The translations under genes and the position numbers were made by a program. From positions 186,001-250,000 of the forward strand of contig NZ_BCMG01000001.1 in the NCBI RefSeq assembly GCF_002217945.1: 64,000 nt of DNA, given 5' to 3'. Shown here piece after piece: positions 36,688-49,634 of this stretch; the stretch's first letter is position 1, and every line of letters begins with the position of its first letter. Under the pieces are notes generated by a model, which saw only the letters and a program-made list of their open reading frames with translations, searched no databases and was not told the DNA's origin. The stretch is from Secundilactobacillus silagei JCM 19001 (GTDB lineage Bacteria; Bacillota; Bacilli; Lactobacillales; Lactobacillaceae).

Positions 36688-36716
36688 TTTTTGATGGACA
36701 AGAACCATGATATAAT
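36688..36716 (+). promoter_or_regulatory. Extended -10 promoter of the pseudo-CRISPR RNA
   Basis: TGATATAAT (36708-36716) is a perfect TATAAT with an extended TGN. TTTTTG/TTTTGA 16-17 bp upstream is a weak -35. The expected start near 36723 is about 30 nt before the first degenerate repeat. Confidence 0.65.
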
Positions 36717-36754
36717 GAACTAGTTATTTGAGTTCAAGGTTCAAATTAAAGCTT

Positions 36755-36842
36755 TTATTCCCAGCTGAAGCGGGTTGATCCAATTGAATTGTTGGACAAT
36801 AGGATAATAAATTAGTATTCCCCGCATGTGCGGGGGTGAATC
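36755..36842 (+). ncRNA. Mini-CRISPR (repeat-spacer-repeat) upstream of cas3: CreR/CreA-like RNA
   Basis: Degenerate repeat 1 (36755-36781: TTATTCCCAGC-TGAA-GCGGG..TTGATCC) keeps the hairpin. A 33-nt pseudo-spacer (36782-36814) has the exact spacer length of the arrays. Degenerate repeat 2 (36815-36842) differs from consensus in only a few loop and end positions. Taking nt 36782 as repeat position 29, the guide begins ATTGAATTGTT. The same 11 nt recur at 36880-36890, just before cas3. Cas6e could process it and Cascade could carry it to that site. Confidence 0.78.
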
Positions 36843-36876
36843 ATTTTAAAAGTACAGCTTTAAATAATAAAATATA

Positions 36877-36912
36877 AACATTGAATTGTTTGAAACTATA
36901 TTAATTTAAAAG
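36877..36912 (+). promoter_or_regulatory. Predicted Cascade binding site in the cas3 upstream region
   Basis: AAC (36877-36879) then ATTGAATTGTT (36880-36890) matches the start of the pseudo-spacer. The first mismatch is guide position 12, a flipped-out position in I-E guides, and positions 13-14 and 16 match again. The site lies about 45-75 bp before the cas3 start, among -10-like sequences (TATATT at 36897). Confidence 0.65.
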
Positions 36913-36925
36913 GAATTATGATATT

Positions 36926-36952
36926 ATGAAAAATGTAAAAGAATGGAGGTGA
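36926..36952 (+). CDS. Eight-codon mini-ORF before cas3
   Basis: ATG 36926 encodes MKNVKEWR and then TGA. AAAAGGA lies 11 bp ahead, and the end overlaps the cas3 ribosome site (GGAGGT 36945-36950). The last sense codon is AGG, rare in lactobacilli. It may be a leader peptide coupling to cas3, or a CreT-like element guarded by the upstream RNA. It could also be chance. Confidence 0.3.
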   Translation: MKNVKEWR

Positions 36953-36957
36953 ATTTA

Positions 36958-39744
36958 TTGAGCATAGAATTAGAAAATTTAAGTCAAAAAACACTTGATT
37001 TATGGGCAAAAAAGAAAACAGTGGAAGGAAAACAACTATGGCTACCGCTACTGGCACATTTAATTGACACTGAAAAGACAATTAACTTTTTATTTAATAC
37101 ATGGTTAAGCTCTGGTACAAAAAAATTTTTAACAACGTCCATGTCTGAGGAAAAGCTGCAAAAATTGGTTAAATTTTTGGGCTTCTTTCACGATGTGGGA
37201 AAAAGTATTCCGGCATTCCAGGTAAAGCCATCCTTCGATGGTGGGAAAGAATTAGACGGAGCTTTGGTTGAAAAATTAATTCGTGATGGATTCTCCAATT
37301 TAGATGAAGACAAAGAGAAAATTTTACTTTCTGATTATAAAAAATCGCCGCACGCCTTGGCTGGAGCAGAACTGCTTAAAATTCATAAAGTTCCTAAGTC
37401 AGTTAGATCAATTATTGCTGGGCATCATGGTGATGCAGGAAATGAGACTAATTATAGTCAGATTGAAGAATTTACTTCTAATTACCTTCAAAATGACAAT
37501 GATTTAGGTGTCCAAAAAAATTGGAAAGAAGTTCAAAATCAGCTATTTGACTATGGAATGAGTCGTATCGGTTATCAGGCGGTGACGGATATTCCAACGG
37601 TTACTCAACCTCAAGCAGTTATTCTGGAAGGGTTGCTAATTACTGCTGATTGGTTAGCATCAAGTGAATTTCTTGGTTATGATCAAACAAAACCATTGTT
37701 TTCTTTGATTTCAATTGATGAATCTTTAAATGATATTGATTTGGAATCACGATTTGAGTCCGCGATGAATACTTGGGATTTAGGTGGACATTGGTATCCC
37801 CCAAAAGTTCAAAGTGATGCTGATCTTTATGAGCGGCGTTGGGGATTTAAACCTCGACCAGTACAAGCAGCCTTGATTGATGCAGTTAGTGAAGCAAAAG
37901 ATCTTGGAATGATGATTATTGAAGCACCAACTGGAGTAGGTAAGACAGAAATGGCCTTGCTTTCAACTGAACAATTAGCCTATAAGACTCAACATCCTGG
38001 ATTATTTATTGGGTTGCCAACTCAGGCAACTTCAAACGCGATGTTTGATCGCGTGCAGGACTGGCTAAATGAGCTGGCAAAAGATCAGGATGAACATTTT
38101 CCCATCAAATTGATGCACGGTAAAGCCCAATTTAATGAGTCGTTTAAAGATTTACCTAACGCTTCTAACGTTGATGATTCAGGTGGCGTGGTTGTTAATG
38201 ACTGGTTTAGTGGGAAAAAGTCAATATTATCGAAATTCGTAGTTGGTACAATAGATAATCTTTTATTGATGGGATTGAAACAAAAGCATCTTTTCTTACG
38301 ACATTTAGGCTTTAGTGAAAAAGTGGTTGTCATTGACGAAGTTCATGCCTACGATTCCTACATGAATCAGTATTTGTACAAGGCCATTGAATGGCTAGGT
38401 GTTTATCATGTCCCAATTATTATTCTGTCAGCAACACTTCCAAAACAAAAAAGGAAAGACTTAATAAACGCTTATTATCATGGTAAATACGGTAAAAAAA
38501 TGAAAGCGCTAAAAACTTCATACGATTTATTGCCTGATTGGGTCAAAACGCAAGCGTATCCATTGGTAACTATGTTGGATGGTGATCAAGTCGAGCAAAT
38601 CTCTAAATTTCCTGGTGTATCAGATCAAAAGCCTCTTCAAATTCAAGTTACCAGAATTAATGAGGATGACAGTACACTCATTGAAACGGTTTTAAATTCG
38701 ATAAAAGATGGTGGAATCGCCGGGGTAATTGTTAATACGGTTGGTAGAGCACAGGAGCTTGCCAATCTTGTTCCAAAAGAAATTAAGTTAATGGTTTTAC
38801 ATTCGGCATTTTTAGCACCAGATAGAGCTGCTAAAGAAACTGAATTGCAGAATGCTATTGGGAAGAATGGTAAGCGTCCAGATAAAATGATTATCATTGG
38901 AACTCAAGTTTTGGAGCAATCACTTGATATTGATTTTGATATTCTCTTTACAGATATAGCCCCGATGGATTTGATATTACAGCGTGCAGGGCGACTCCAT
39001 CGACACAATATTTCTCGACCGGAAGCTTTACAGATACCCAGACTTTACATAATGGGTATTGAGTCTATGGGTGAATATGAAGATGGTAGTGAAACAGTTT
39101 ATGGTAAGTACTTGTTGATGAAGACGGATTATTTCTTAAAAGAAACGATTGAAGAACCCAAGGATGTGTCTAATCTTGTTCAGGCTGTCTATGATGATCA
39201 ATTAGATCCCCAAATTAAGGGTATCGAAAAGGCCAAGGCAAAGTTTGAACAGAATTTAGCAAAAGAGAAGGTTAAAGCACGTGCTTTTCAAATTGCGGAT
39301 CCTAAATCTGATGCACACCATACTTTATATAAGTGGTTAAATCGTTCTACTTCAGATGTGAGTGGCAGTGATCAAAAAGCTGCAGCGGCAGTTAGAGATA
39401 TTAAAGAATCATTGGAAGTTATATTGCTGCAACATACTAATAATGGAATATTTCTGTTGGATGGTCGCTCAATTGAAGACTGTCAGTCAAGAGAAGTTGC
39501 GGAACAATTAATTCGATTGCCTTCAGGACGAACTCAACCAATTAATACCTATATCGAGTTATTAGAAAAATTTACAGCTAAAAAATTTCCGGGGTGGCAA
39601 CAAGATAAGTGGCTTAAAGGCGCACTTGCACTAACGGTAGATGAAAATTTTTGCGGATATTTGGGAGATAATCAGTTTAATTATTCTTCGATATATGGCC
39701 TGCACTTTAAAGAGGAGGACGATGATGTCAAAAAAACAGTTTAA
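36958..39744 (+). CDS. cas3: Cas3 nuclease-helicase (type I-E)
   Basis: Cas3 is recruited by Cascade to nick, unwind and degrade target DNA. The 928-residue protein joins an HD nuclease domain (FFHDVGKS with His78-Asp79, AGHHGD) to a superfamily 2 helicase: Walker A PTGVGKTEMA near 325-334, DEVH at 460-463, SATLP near 490, and QRAGRLHRH near 674. All key motifs are intact. The start is TTG 36958, behind GGAGGT 36945-36950; the in-frame ATG at 36943 overlaps that ribosome site and is excluded. It is the first gene of the I-E operon and sits directly after the mini-CRISPR. It overlaps cse1 by 20 bp. Confidence 0.96.
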   Translation: MSIELENLSQKTLDLWAKKKTVEGKQLWLPLLAHLIDTEKTINFLFNTWLSSGTKKFLTTSMSEEKLQKLVKFLGFFHDVGKSIPAFQVKPSFDGGKELDGALVEKLIRDGFSNLDEDKEKILLSDYKKSPHALAGAELLKIHKVPKSVRSIIAGHHGDAGNETNYSQIEEFTSNYLQNDNDLGVQKNWKEVQNQLFDYGMSRIGYQAVTDIPTVTQPQAVILEGLLITADWLASSEFLGYDQTKPLFSLISIDESLNDIDLESRFESAMNTWDLGGHWYPPKVQSDADLYERRWGFKPRPVQAALIDAVSEAKDLGMMIIEAPTGVGKTEMALLSTEQLAYKTQHPGLFIGLPTQATSNAMFDRVQDWLNELAKDQDEHFPIKLMHGKAQFNESFKDLPNASNVDDSGGVVVNDWFSGKKSILSKFVVGTIDNLLLMGLKQKHLFLRHLGFSEKVVVIDEVHAYDSYMNQYLYKAIEWLGVYHVPIIILSATLPKQKRKDLINAYYHGKYGKKMKALKTSYDLLPDWVKTQAYPLVTMLDGDQVEQISKFPGVSDQKPLQIQVTRINEDDSTLIETVLNSIKDGGIAGVIVNTVGRAQELANLVPKEIKLMVLHSAFLAPDRAAKETELQNAIGKNGKRPDKMIIIGTQVLEQSLDIDFDILFTDIAPMDLILQRAGRLHRHNISRPEALQIPRLYIMGIESMGEYEDGSETVYGKYLLMKTDYFLKETIEEPKDVSNLVQAVYDDQLDPQIKGIEKAKAKFEQNLAKEKVKARAFQIADPKSDAHHTLYKWLNRSTSDVSGSDQKAAAAVRDIKESLEVILLQHTNNGIFLLDGRSIEDCQSREVAEQLIRLPSGRTQPINTYIELLEKFTAKKFPGWQQDKWLKGALALTVDENFCGYLGDNQFNYSSIYGLHFKEEDDDVKKTV

Positions 39745-41413
39745 TTTGGTAGCAGATCCATGGATTAATGTAATTGAAACTAAGACAGATTCATTGAAAA
39801 CAGTATCGCTGATTGAATGTTTCAATAACGCACATCAATATCGGCAATTAGCTGGGGATATGCGAGCCCAAGATTTAGCAATAATGCGATTTTTACTGGC
39901 AATTTTGCATACTGTATATTCACGTTTTGATATGAATGGTGAACCTTATGAATGGGTAAACATTGATTCGGAAACATTTCATGTGAATACACCGGTAGAC
40001 GAGGATGATTTTGATGTAGAAGATTTATTTCAGACTTGGGGAAATTTGTATAAGTCTGGTAAATTTTCGAAAATTATTACGCAATATTTGGATAAAAATC
40101 AAAGTCGATTCAATTTATTTGGTGATCAAGCATTTTATCAGGTGACTGAAGAAGAATACGATAGTTTTGTCCCTAAAAAAAAGTATGTTGCCACTGGGAC
40201 TGGGACAGTTGCTGTAAAGCAATTGAATCGACAAATTTCCGAAAGTGGTAATACACCAGCTATTTTTACGCCAAAATCAGATACATTTAAGAATCGTCTG
40301 AGTTTGTCGGAATTAACAAGATGGTTGATTACCTATCAAAATTTTACCGGTGTTACAGATAAAACTAAAGTTCAAACAGAAGAAAAATTTTCTAATCCAG
40401 CAGGATGGGTTTATCGGTTAAATCCAGTTTTTGCGAAGGGTAAATCATTATTTGAAACCTTAATGTTGAATTTGGTTCTTGCTGATGAAGAACACTATCA
40501 AGCACAGAAACCGGTTTGGGAATATAAAAGTGTTACTGCTTATGTAGAAGAACGAAAAAAAGAAATAGCGCCAGATAATTTGGCTTTTCTATATACGGCG
40601 TGGTCCAGAATTTTGCACATTAAATGGGATGAAAATGATGAACCAACCATTTTTAGTGCTGGTATACCGATGTTTAGTAATGAAAATATGTGGCTTGAAC
40701 CAATGACTGTGTGGAAAAAAGATATCAAGGCTTCTAAAGGCGGTGACGATGTTTTTAAGCCAGCTGTTAAGGGGACTCGTTCACTTGGTATTGCAATGTG
40801 GCGTCATTTTGGTGATTATATTAACGCTGACCAAGCAAATGATCATCATGAACCAGGAATTGTTTCATGGCTCAATACACTTAAAGAAGCCGAATGCATT
40901 GACCCTGATAGGCTAATTACATTAACTTCGGTGGCACTTATTAGTGATGGCAATGCAACGTCTCAAGCACCTGTGGCGGAAGTGTATGATGATATGTCGA
41001 TTAATGCGGATGTTTTATTTGATACTAATGAAAATTCACGCTGGCCACTGAGAATTGAATCCGTTATTAGTTTCACACAAGCTATTGCCAAAGACTATTG
41101 GCGATTTGCAGCTGATGTTGCTCAAATTAGAGGAATTGATTCAAAAATTTTTGCTAACAAAATGGGTGCACAATTTTATGATCGTTTAAATGAACCCTTT
41201 AAAGATTGGTTAGTTTCGTTAACTAATCAGGATAATCGTGATGACAAGATAATTGAATGGAAAGACCAACTAAAGTCGCTTGTCTTCTCATCAGCAAATG
41301 AATTGGCGCAGAATAGCTCACCACGGGATAAAGGTGGCATTGTAACCGAGAAAGGGCCACTGAATATTTTTATTGCTAAAAATCGACTCGTATACAACAT
41401 TCATAAACACTAA
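39725..41413 (+). CDS. casA: Cse1/CasA, Cascade large subunit
   Basis: The large subunit of I-E Cascade, 562 residues, recognises the PAM and recruits Cas3. The start FNLVADPWINVIE is the classic family N-terminus. Later conserved segments are LFGDQAFYQV, LTRWLITYQNFTG and SLGIAMWRHFGDY, and a helical C-terminal bundle. I start it at ATG 39725 because GGAGG at 39714-39718 is 6 bp ahead; open frame upstream to 39641 lies within cas3. The gene overlaps cas3 by 20 bp. cse2 follows after 23 bp. Confidence 0.95.
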   Translation: MSKKQFNLVADPWINVIETKTDSLKTVSLIECFNNAHQYRQLAGDMRAQDLAIMRFLLAILHTVYSRFDMNGEPYEWVNIDSETFHVNTPVDEDDFDVEDLFQTWGNLYKSGKFSKIITQYLDKNQSRFNLFGDQAFYQVTEEEYDSFVPKKKYVATGTGTVAVKQLNRQISESGNTPAIFTPKSDTFKNRLSLSELTRWLITYQNFTGVTDKTKVQTEEKFSNPAGWVYRLNPVFAKGKSLFETLMLNLVLADEEHYQAQKPVWEYKSVTAYVEERKKEIAPDNLAFLYTAWSRILHIKWDENDEPTIFSAGIPMFSNENMWLEPMTVWKKDIKASKGGDDVFKPAVKGTRSLGIAMWRHFGDYINADQANDHHEPGIVSWLNTLKEAECIDPDRLITLTSVALISDGNATSQAPVAEVYDDMSINADVLFDTNENSRWPLRIESVISFTQAIAKDYWRFAADVAQIRGIDSKIFANKMGAQFYDRLNEPFKDWLVSLTNQDNRDDKIIEWKDQLKSLVFSSANELAQNSSPRDKGGIVTEKGPLNIFIAKNRLVYNIHKH

Positions 41414-41436
41414 TTTAAAGAAGGGGTGACTGACGA

Positions 41437-42042
41437 ATGACCTATGAAATAGCGAGTGCAACTAAAGGAATTATCCTAGATTTATATGGTAATGGGAACC
41501 TTAATAAAGCAGTTTTAGCGGATTTTCAGAATTCTAGGGACATTACTAGTTTGAGAGCGAGAGGTACTTGGCCTGTAATAATGAGTCATTTAAATCAAAA
41601 ATATTTGAGCCCAACTGGTAAAACAACAAAGTCTGAAACGGCTATTTTTGCCGCAGTACGATTATTTGCAATTCAACAGCGAGGAGAAGATCAACTCGTT
41701 TATGCTGCTTCCTATCCTCGTGATCAAGCAGAGGGTGTAACTATTTTTGATGTTTTAGCAGACATGAGGAAAAATCCTGATGATCGAACTCGAATAGATG
41801 GACGGGTGAAGCCGCTGCTTGAAACAACCAATATTAATACAGTAATTAATTCACTTAACCATTTAGTTAGTATGATTAAAGGCACTAAAAGAAAAGTAAA
41901 AATTGATTATGCACAGCTAGCACAGGAATTATTTTGGTTTCAGGTTAGTTTCGAGCAAGCCAGCCAGGTTCAAATGGCATGGGGACAAAAATACTTTAAA
42001 GCTATTCCACAAAAAGCAAATTCCGAAGGGACGAATAAATAA
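41437..42042 (+). CDS. casB: Cse2/CasB, Cascade small subunit
   Basis: A 201-residue all-helical protein of the Cse2 family, present as a dimer in the Cascade belly, where it stabilises the R-loop. Characteristic parts are LRARGTWPVIMSHL and AVRLFAIQQRG. ATG 41437 follows AAGGGGTG. The stop shares a base with the cas7 start (TAATG), so the two are translationally coupled. The length is in the usual range. Confidence 0.94.
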   Translation: MTYEIASATKGIILDLYGNGNLNKAVLADFQNSRDITSLRARGTWPVIMSHLNQKYLSPTGKTTKSETAIFAAVRLFAIQQRGEDQLVYAASYPRDQAEGVTIFDVLADMRKNPDDRTRIDGRVKPLLETTNINTVINSLNHLVSMIKGTKRKVKIDYAQLAQELFWFQVSFEQASQVQMAWGQKYFKAIPQKANSEGTNK

Positions 42043-43118
42043 TGACAAAACAAAATTTATACATCGACATTCACGCATTACAGTCAGTTCCAGTATCAAA
42101 CATTAATCGAGATGATAATGGTGAACCTAAATCAGCAATGTATGGTGGTGCAATGCGTGCCCGTGTTTCATCTCAAAGTTGGAAGCATGCTATGAGAGAT
42201 GGTTTTAAACATACTGATATTACTTCAGCTAATAGAACCAAGATGGCAGCTAAATTATTGGCAGATAACATTCAAAAAGTTGATTCTTCTTTGGATGATG
42301 AAGCTGCAATGAAAAAGTCAGAAGAAGCTTTTAAATTAGCAGGGGTAAAAGTAGATAAAGAAGGCAATACTGGTGCCTTATTAATGGTTAGCCCTGGTCA
42401 GATCACTAAATTAGCTCAATATGTCGTTTCTAATGATGAACTTGATAAAAAGGCGATTAAAGCAGTATTAAAAGGCGACCAATCGCTAGATTTAGCGTTA
42501 TTTGGACGAATGGTAGCTGACAATCCGGAATTAAATGTAGATGCCTCAGCACAGGTGGCGCATGCAATTTCAACACACAGAGTAGAACCGGATTATGATT
42601 ACTTTACTGCTTTAGATGATTTACAGCCGAAGGATACTGCTGGTGCCGCAATGCTGGGTTCAATTCAATATAATTCTTCAACGCTATACCGTTATGCAAA
42701 CTTGAACATGCATGAATTAATCCATAATCTTGGCACTGAAGATGCATTTAATGGCGCAAGTGAATTTGTGAAGCAATTTTTGCTTTCAATGCCAACGGGA
42801 AAGCAAAACACGTTCGCCAATAAAACCTTGCCTAACTACGTCATGGTAGTCGTACGAACGGATACTCCGGTAAACTTGGTATCAGCATTTGAAAAGCCGG
42901 TCCCATCGACTGAAGATGGGTACGTAACAGCTTCAATTACAAAACTTGAAAAAGAATATACTTCAACGCTTTCGATGGTTGAAAAGCCAATTTTGAAAGT
43001 TGTTTTGAATCGTGAAGATTCTACATCTGATGGTCAAGTGGAGAATTTAACCGAACTATTAAATAAAGTCACTGAAAGCTTAAAAGAGGCGGTGCAGGAT
43101 GAAGACACTGACGATTAG
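42042..43118 (+). CDS. casC: Cas7e/Cse4 (CasC), Cascade backbone
   Basis: A 358-residue backbone protein; six copies line the crRNA in Cascade. It starts LYIDIHALQSVPVSNINRDD and has the family segments GGAMRARVSSQSWKHAMR (crRNA-binding thumb region) and AMLGSIQYNSSTLYRYANLN. It overlaps cas5 by 20 bp and cse2 by 1 bp. The frame is intact. Confidence 0.96.
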   Translation: MTKQNLYIDIHALQSVPVSNINRDDNGEPKSAMYGGAMRARVSSQSWKHAMRDGFKHTDITSANRTKMAAKLLADNIQKVDSSLDDEAAMKKSEEAFKLAGVKVDKEGNTGALLMVSPGQITKLAQYVVSNDELDKKAIKAVLKGDQSLDLALFGRMVADNPELNVDASAQVAHAISTHRVEPDYDYFTALDDLQPKDTAGAAMLGSIQYNSSTLYRYANLNMHELIHNLGTEDAFNGASEFVKQFLLSMPTGKQNTFANKTLPNYVMVVVRTDTPVNLVSAFEKPVPSTEDGYVTASITKLEKEYTSTLSMVEKPILKVVLNREDSTSDGQVENLTELLNKVTESLKEAVQDEDTDD

Positions 43119-43812
43119 ATTAACTGCACCTTTGCAGTCGTATGGTAATGAAGCAACTTTTGCTAGAAGGACTACAAGTGATCATCCCTCTAAAAGCGCG
43201 GTAATAGGAATGGTGGCGGCTGCTTTAGGATATCGTCGGGATGATCAGCGAATATCTGATTTGAATAAATTAACCTTTGCAGTTAGAGTGGATCAACCTG
43301 GCAGGATTCTGGAAGATTTTCAAACTGTTGAATGGAAAAAGGATAAGCGAAAAGTTACTTATCGTGATTATTTACAAGATGCAGTTTTTGTTGTAGCGCT
43401 TGGTAGCAATGATGAAGCTTTGATCAATCAAATTGATGAAGCACTTCGGTATCCTAGATTTCAATTATTTTTAGGACGGCGATCTAATGTTCCCGCTGGC
43501 CCATTGAAAATTGAAACTTTTTCTGATAGTAATCCTGTTGATGCTTTATCTACACTTAAGTGGCAGGCGTCTGAGTGGTATCAAAAGAAGAAAGCAGCGC
43601 ATTCAAGTTTTAAAGCAGAATTATTTGCTGATGCAGCATTAATTCCAAATGGGCGAGAAATGATGGTTAAAGATCGAGCTGAGTCTTTTGATCAGCGAAA
43701 CAGACGGTTTAGTTTCAGAGCTGTTACAAAAAAATACGTTGAGTTTAAAACAAAAACAAATATCGATGTTTCACATAGTGAGGGTGGCCACGATGCTATG
43801 GGTGCAGTATAG
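43099..43812 (+). CDS. casD: Cas5e (CasD)
   Basis: A 237-residue RAMP protein that caps the 5' handle of the crRNA. MKTLTIRLTAPLQSYGNEATF and RRTTSDHPSKSAVIGMVAAALGY (in parts) are the family N-terminus; GRRSNVPAGPL is the glycine-rich conserved segment. It starts inside cas7 behind AGAGGCGG. cas6e follows after 12 bp. Confidence 0.95.
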   Translation: MKTLTIRLTAPLQSYGNEATFARRTTSDHPSKSAVIGMVAAALGYRRDDQRISDLNKLTFAVRVDQPGRILEDFQTVEWKKDKRKVTYRDYLQDAVFVVALGSNDEALINQIDEALRYPRFQLFLGRRSNVPAGPLKIETFSDSNPVDALSTLKWQASEWYQKKKAAHSSFKAELFADAALIPNGREMMVKDRAESFDQRNRRFSFRAVTKKYVEFKTKTNIDVSHSEGGHDAMGAV

Positions 43813-43824
43813 AAGGGAGAACAA

Positions 43825-46347
<2,523 letters not shown>

Positions 46348-46376
46348 GAATGTTGATTTATAGGGATTTATTTAGT

Positions 46377-47848
<1,472 letters not shown>

Positions 47849-47952
47849 TATTAAAGAACGTGCCTAACTACGTATTTCCGATTATTTTCCACTGCCTTTA
47901 ATATCCATTTAAAGCGACATATTACTTATGTGTTTCCAGTATAGAAAATTTC

Positions 47953-48032
47953 GTGTTCCCCATACAAACGGGAGTAATCTTGTTCAGATGAGTCGGATGA
48001 GCAACAAATCTGTTATTCTCCGCGTTTTTACC
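47953..48032 (+). repeat. Decayed I-E repeats beyond array 2
   Basis: GTGTTCCCCATACAAACGGG.. at 47953-47980 and GTTATTCTCCGCG at 48012 still resemble the repeat and are 59 bp apart. The stretch 47849-48129 otherwise holds no gene. Confidence 0.6.
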
Positions 48033-48129
48033 TAGTTATTAAGACGGCACGGATTATATTTTTTATAAATATAAGATTTTTTCGAAATAAGGTTAATAAA
48101 CGGATTCCAGGACTGAAAGAGGTGACTTA

Positions 48130-48771
48130 ATGATAAACGATAATCAATTTCAAATTTCTTTAAATGAAAAATTGTTGATAAGTATACAAAGCTATCAAAA
48201 AAAGCTTCAGTTAACGAATCATGCTATCCTAAACATTATTAGTTATGAACCCACAAGAGAGAATCAATTTTTCGCTGGGGAGGCTAGTCATACTAGCTAT
48301 GTAAAAGCCGCATACGTCTTAGATTCAATTTTTCAATTTTTAAAACAACACCCATTTAAATCAGTTGATTACTTACAGCAATTACGGGCTTTACCACCGC
48401 ACAATATCTTCTTACGCAATCGCTATGCCTTCTGGTTGAGTAATTTCATCAACGCGGGTGGGACTAAAAATGACCTGATTCAGGATGCAAAACTGAATGG
48501 GACTGACATTTTAGAGCAAATTGTCTGGAGCGGTAACTACTTAATAACAACCAAGAGTGTCGCGCATTTAAAGACACATACTAAGCAAATTGTTGATTTA
48601 TCAGCTAACGAATATCACATCGTCCGAGACATCATGAAGAAATTTTCAACTGCATCCCGGCTATTCTACGTTAATTTTGATCAGTTATACCAAACGCGAA
48701 CGATTTTAAAATCTGCTGAATTACAGCCTTATTGGAATCAAGTTATAGAGTTTAAAAAAACAATGATGTAA
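48130..48771 (+). CDS. Hypothetical protein, 213 aa
   Basis: An unrecognised soluble protein, mainly helical, without signal or membrane segment. It starts at ATG 48130 behind AAAGAGGTGA. Readable stretches are YLQQLRALPPHNIFLRNRYA and a C-terminal helical part. It is monocistronic, lies directly after the decayed end of array 2, and is closed by a strong bidirectional terminator. It has no cas features I can identify. It may simply be the ancestral neighbour of the CRISPR insertion site. Confidence 0.65.
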   Translation: MINDNQFQISLNEKLLISIQSYQKKLQLTNHAILNIISYEPTRENQFFAGEASHTSYVKAAYVLDSIFQFLKQHPFKSVDYLQQLRALPPHNIFLRNRYAFWLSNFINAGGTKNDLIQDAKLNGTDILEQIVWSGNYLITTKSVAHLKTHTKQIVDLSANEYHIVRDIMKKFSTASRLFYVNFDQLYQTRTILKSAELQPYWNQVIEFKKTMM

Positions 48772-48773
48772 AT

Positions 48774-48811
48774 AAAAAAACGTCAGAAGAAGTTTTCTTC
48801 TGGCGTTTTTT
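48774..48811. terminator. Bidirectional terminator
   Basis: AAAAAACGTCAGAAGAA / TTCTTCTGGCGTTTTTT between convergent genes. Confidence 0.88.
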
Positions 48812-48828
48812 GAATTTTAAGCTGTGAT

Positions 48829-49455
48829 TTAATCTTTAGCCGAAATTTTAATGGCGTCCTGACGGTAATCCGCCTCATGGTGCAGCATTTCTGCCAAAAC
48901 GATTGCCAGTGAAGCAATGCTAATTGGACCGCCGGAAACGGGCTGATCCTTAGCGTCTAAAACCGCGTGCTGGATAGATTGATCGTAATTGAAGAAGTGA
49001 ATCATAAGTAGCGTACTGTCTAAATGGGTAGCTTCGATGATATCAGCAGCTTGACGCTGGTTTTCAACGTAGCCGCGTTCAGTCGCTTCGTCAAAGCCGA
49101 AACTAGCAGCTAATTTCAGATTTTCTGGTGAGATACCATCGTCATAAATTTGAAATTGAGTGGACCAGAACAACCGACTAACGCCAGCTTCTTGCATGGC
49201 TTGTACCAGTGGGGTGGCAAAAGTTTCAACTTTAAATGGTCCGAGAGTTGAAAAGACCACGTCGACACCATTTAAAGCGTCCTTTAGATCAGCAACGCTG
49301 GTGGCATCACCCACGATATGTTCCACAAAATCAGGGTAGGTGACCCCCTTTTTACCGCGGTCAAAAACGCGTAGGTCAACGTCTGGTAACGGTGCTAGTT
49401 GCTTGACTACTGCCTGTCCTAGGATACCTGAACTGCCTAATATCAAAATTTTCAT
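48829..49455 (-). CDS. NAD(P)-binding (NmrA/SDR-like) oxidoreductase
   Basis: A 208-residue Rossmann protein starting MKILILGSSGILGQ, with the dinucleotide loop GSSGILG at 7-13 and VVFSTLGPFKVE. I start it at ATG 49455 because GGAGGTG lies 8 bp ahead on the minus strand; the open frame upstream to 49614 has no ribosome site. It is related to the atypical SDR/saccharopine-reductase-like NAD(P)H-binding proteins. It is divergent from the CMD/hydrolase fusion, with 180 bp between, so both may share control. Confidence 0.78.
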   Translation of the reverse strand: MKILILGSSGILGQAVVKQLAPLPDVDLRVFDRGKKGVTYPDFVEHIVGDATSVADLKDALNGVDVVFSTLGPFKVETFATPLVQAMQEAGVSRLFWSTQFQIYDDGISPENLKLAASFGFDEATERGYVENQRQAADIIEATHLDSTLLMIHFFNYDQSIQHAVLDAKDQPVSGGPISIASLAIVLAEMLHHEADYRQDAIKISAKD

Positions 49456-49634
49456 GATGAAACACCTCCGAAAGTTTAGTTTATCACAATCGGTTAAATT
49501 AATAGGTGAAAAAGACTCGGCAGGCAGATGCAGAGAAATAATCGAAATAATACTGTTGACATTTGTCCAGTTAGGTGCAAAAATAGCTTTCAACCGTAGA
49601 TAACAAATATCCAAGGATAAAAGGAGCTTTTAAA

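Noticed and set aside
36943-36945. ATG start for cas3
   Set aside because: It overlaps the ribosome site; TTG 36958 is correctly spaced.
47872-47900. GTATTTCCG as a further repeat after array 2
   Set aside because: Only the first few bases match, with no stem and wrong spacing.
49456-49614. Upstream extension of the NAD(P)-binding protein (MDICYLRLKAIFAP..)
   Set aside because: There is no ribosome site, and the extension is unlike the family; the Rossmann start with GGAGGTG is at 49455.
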